Position numbers and translations under genes: made by a program. From Nocardia terpenica (lineage in GTDB: Bacteria; Actinomycetota; Actinomycetes; Mycobacteriales; Mycobacteriaceae), in the NCBI RefSeq assembly GCF_013186535.1, contig NZ_JABMCZ010000003.1, forward strand, positions 1,302,001 to 1,366,000: a stretch of 64,000 bases of DNA, written 5' to 3'. Below, piece by piece: positions 63,517 through 64,000 of the stretch (within the stretch, counting starts at the first letter, position 1; each line of letters opens with the position of its first letter). The notes beneath the pieces are model-generated. The model was not told the DNA's origin, ran no database searches, and saw nothing but the letters and a program-made list of their open reading frames with translations.

Positions 63517-64000
63517 GTGAATGCCGCTGCGCGCAGGACCGTGGTCGTGATCGGCCACGGCATGGTCGGTCATCGGTTCGTCGAGGCGCTGCGGGCGCGC
63601 GACACCGACGGCCGCTGGCAGGTGATCGTGCTGGGCGAGGAGCCGCGGGCCGCCTACGACCGCGTCGGGCTGTCGTCGTATGTGGGCAGCTGGGACGCGC
63701 GGGCGCTCGCCCTGCCCGGCAACGAGTACGCGGGCGACGACCTGGTGCAGCTGCGCTTGGGCGTGCGCGCCGAGGCCCTCGACCGCGCGGCCCGCAAGGT
63801 CACCGCCTCCGACGGCACCGTGATCGCCTACGACGCGGTCGTGCTCGCGACCGGCTCGTACGCGTTCGTGCCGCCGGTGCCCGGCCACGATCGGCCGGAA
63901 TGCTTCGTGTACCGCACCATCGAGGATCTCGACGGCATCCGCGACGCGGCCGCGGCGGCCGGTCCCGGCGCGGTCGGCGTGGTGGTCGGCGGCGGCCTGC
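63517..64000 (+). CDS. nirB: Nitrite reductase [NAD(P)H] large subunit, N-terminus (partial)
   Basis: The frame opens at GTG 63517 (AGGAGG 7 nt before) and is still open at the window end after 161 codons. It begins with V-V-V-I-G-H-G-M-V-G-H-R-F, the FAD-binding strand of NirB, then A-Y-D-R-V-G-L-S-S-Y, V-L-A-T-G-S-Y and V-V-G-G-G-L at the NAD site. NirB with NirD reduces nitrite to ammonium. NarK nearby supports this. Confidence 0.9.
   Translation, partial: MNAAARRTVVVIGHGMVGHRFVEALRARDTDGRWQVIVLGEEPRAAYDRVGLSSYVGSWDARALALPGNEYAGDDLVQLRLGVRAEALDRAARKVTASDGTVIAYDAVVLATGSYAFVPPVPGHDRPECFVYRTIEDLDGIRDAAAAAGPGAVGVVVGGGL

Overview
The window is high-GC actinobacterial chromosome, most likely Nocardia or a close mycolic-acid-containing relative. 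The marker genes are MtrA-MtrB-LpqB, SecA1, WhiB1, SigH/RshA, PdtaS, a FasR-type TetR regulator, MoeZ, DUF3107, DUF3152 and a 24-residue bL37. GTG starts and 4-nt stop/start overlaps are frequent. From memory, the gene order from alkB (4110) to the TIGR02569-type gene (59702) follows M. tuberculosis Rv3252c to Rv3205c, with insertions and losses. No rRNA, tRNA, CRISPR array, transposase or prophage was seen.

Layout. 1-3800: end of a Nudix-like gene, a DctA carrier and its divergent DcuS/DcuR-type two-component system. 4110-13903: core block alkB (without rubredoxin genes), ahcY, tmk, mtrA-mtrB-lpqB, comF-like, hpf. 14075-22949: lipid block with a thiolase, bluB, two paralogous membrane desaturases, their ferredoxin-type reductase, a DUF6912 gene, a WS/DGAT homologue and an Rv3235-like gene. 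23076-26749: secA1 and a membrane-anchored protein. 26756-32874: an inserted catabolic cassette (enolase-superfamily enzyme, aldehyde dehydrogenase, split TPP decarboxylase, GntR regulator, MFS carrier) with matching palindromes at its two promoters. 33113-39409: TetX-like monooxygenase, rsgA, aroA, aldehyde dehydrogenase, SRAP protein, small secreted protein. 39492-41701: MarR-controlled drug exporter. 41908-50695: YbaK, sigH-rshA, bL37, a TB7.3-like biotinyl protein, pdtaS, whiB1, a lipid-kinase homologue and small conserved genes. 50908-59702: rhlE, hydrolase, ferritin-like protein, DUF3107, fasR, DUF3152, moeZ, TIGR02569. 59765-64000: nitrogen block with narK, a GntR regulator, a CynX/NimT carrier and the start of nirB.

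Two families of intergenic palindromes stand out. Family 1 has a constant loop (R/G-TGCTTTTG type), arms that differ between loci but stay complementary, and tandem half-copies that resemble the arm of their own locus. Family 2 has 17-bp arms, a fixed GGCCC/GGGCC apex and unrelated outer arms. Several regulatory sites are visible directly: a sigma-H promoter before sigH, a CRP-like site before whiB1, shared operators in the lipid block, and a leaderless promoter/operator before the CynX-type gene.
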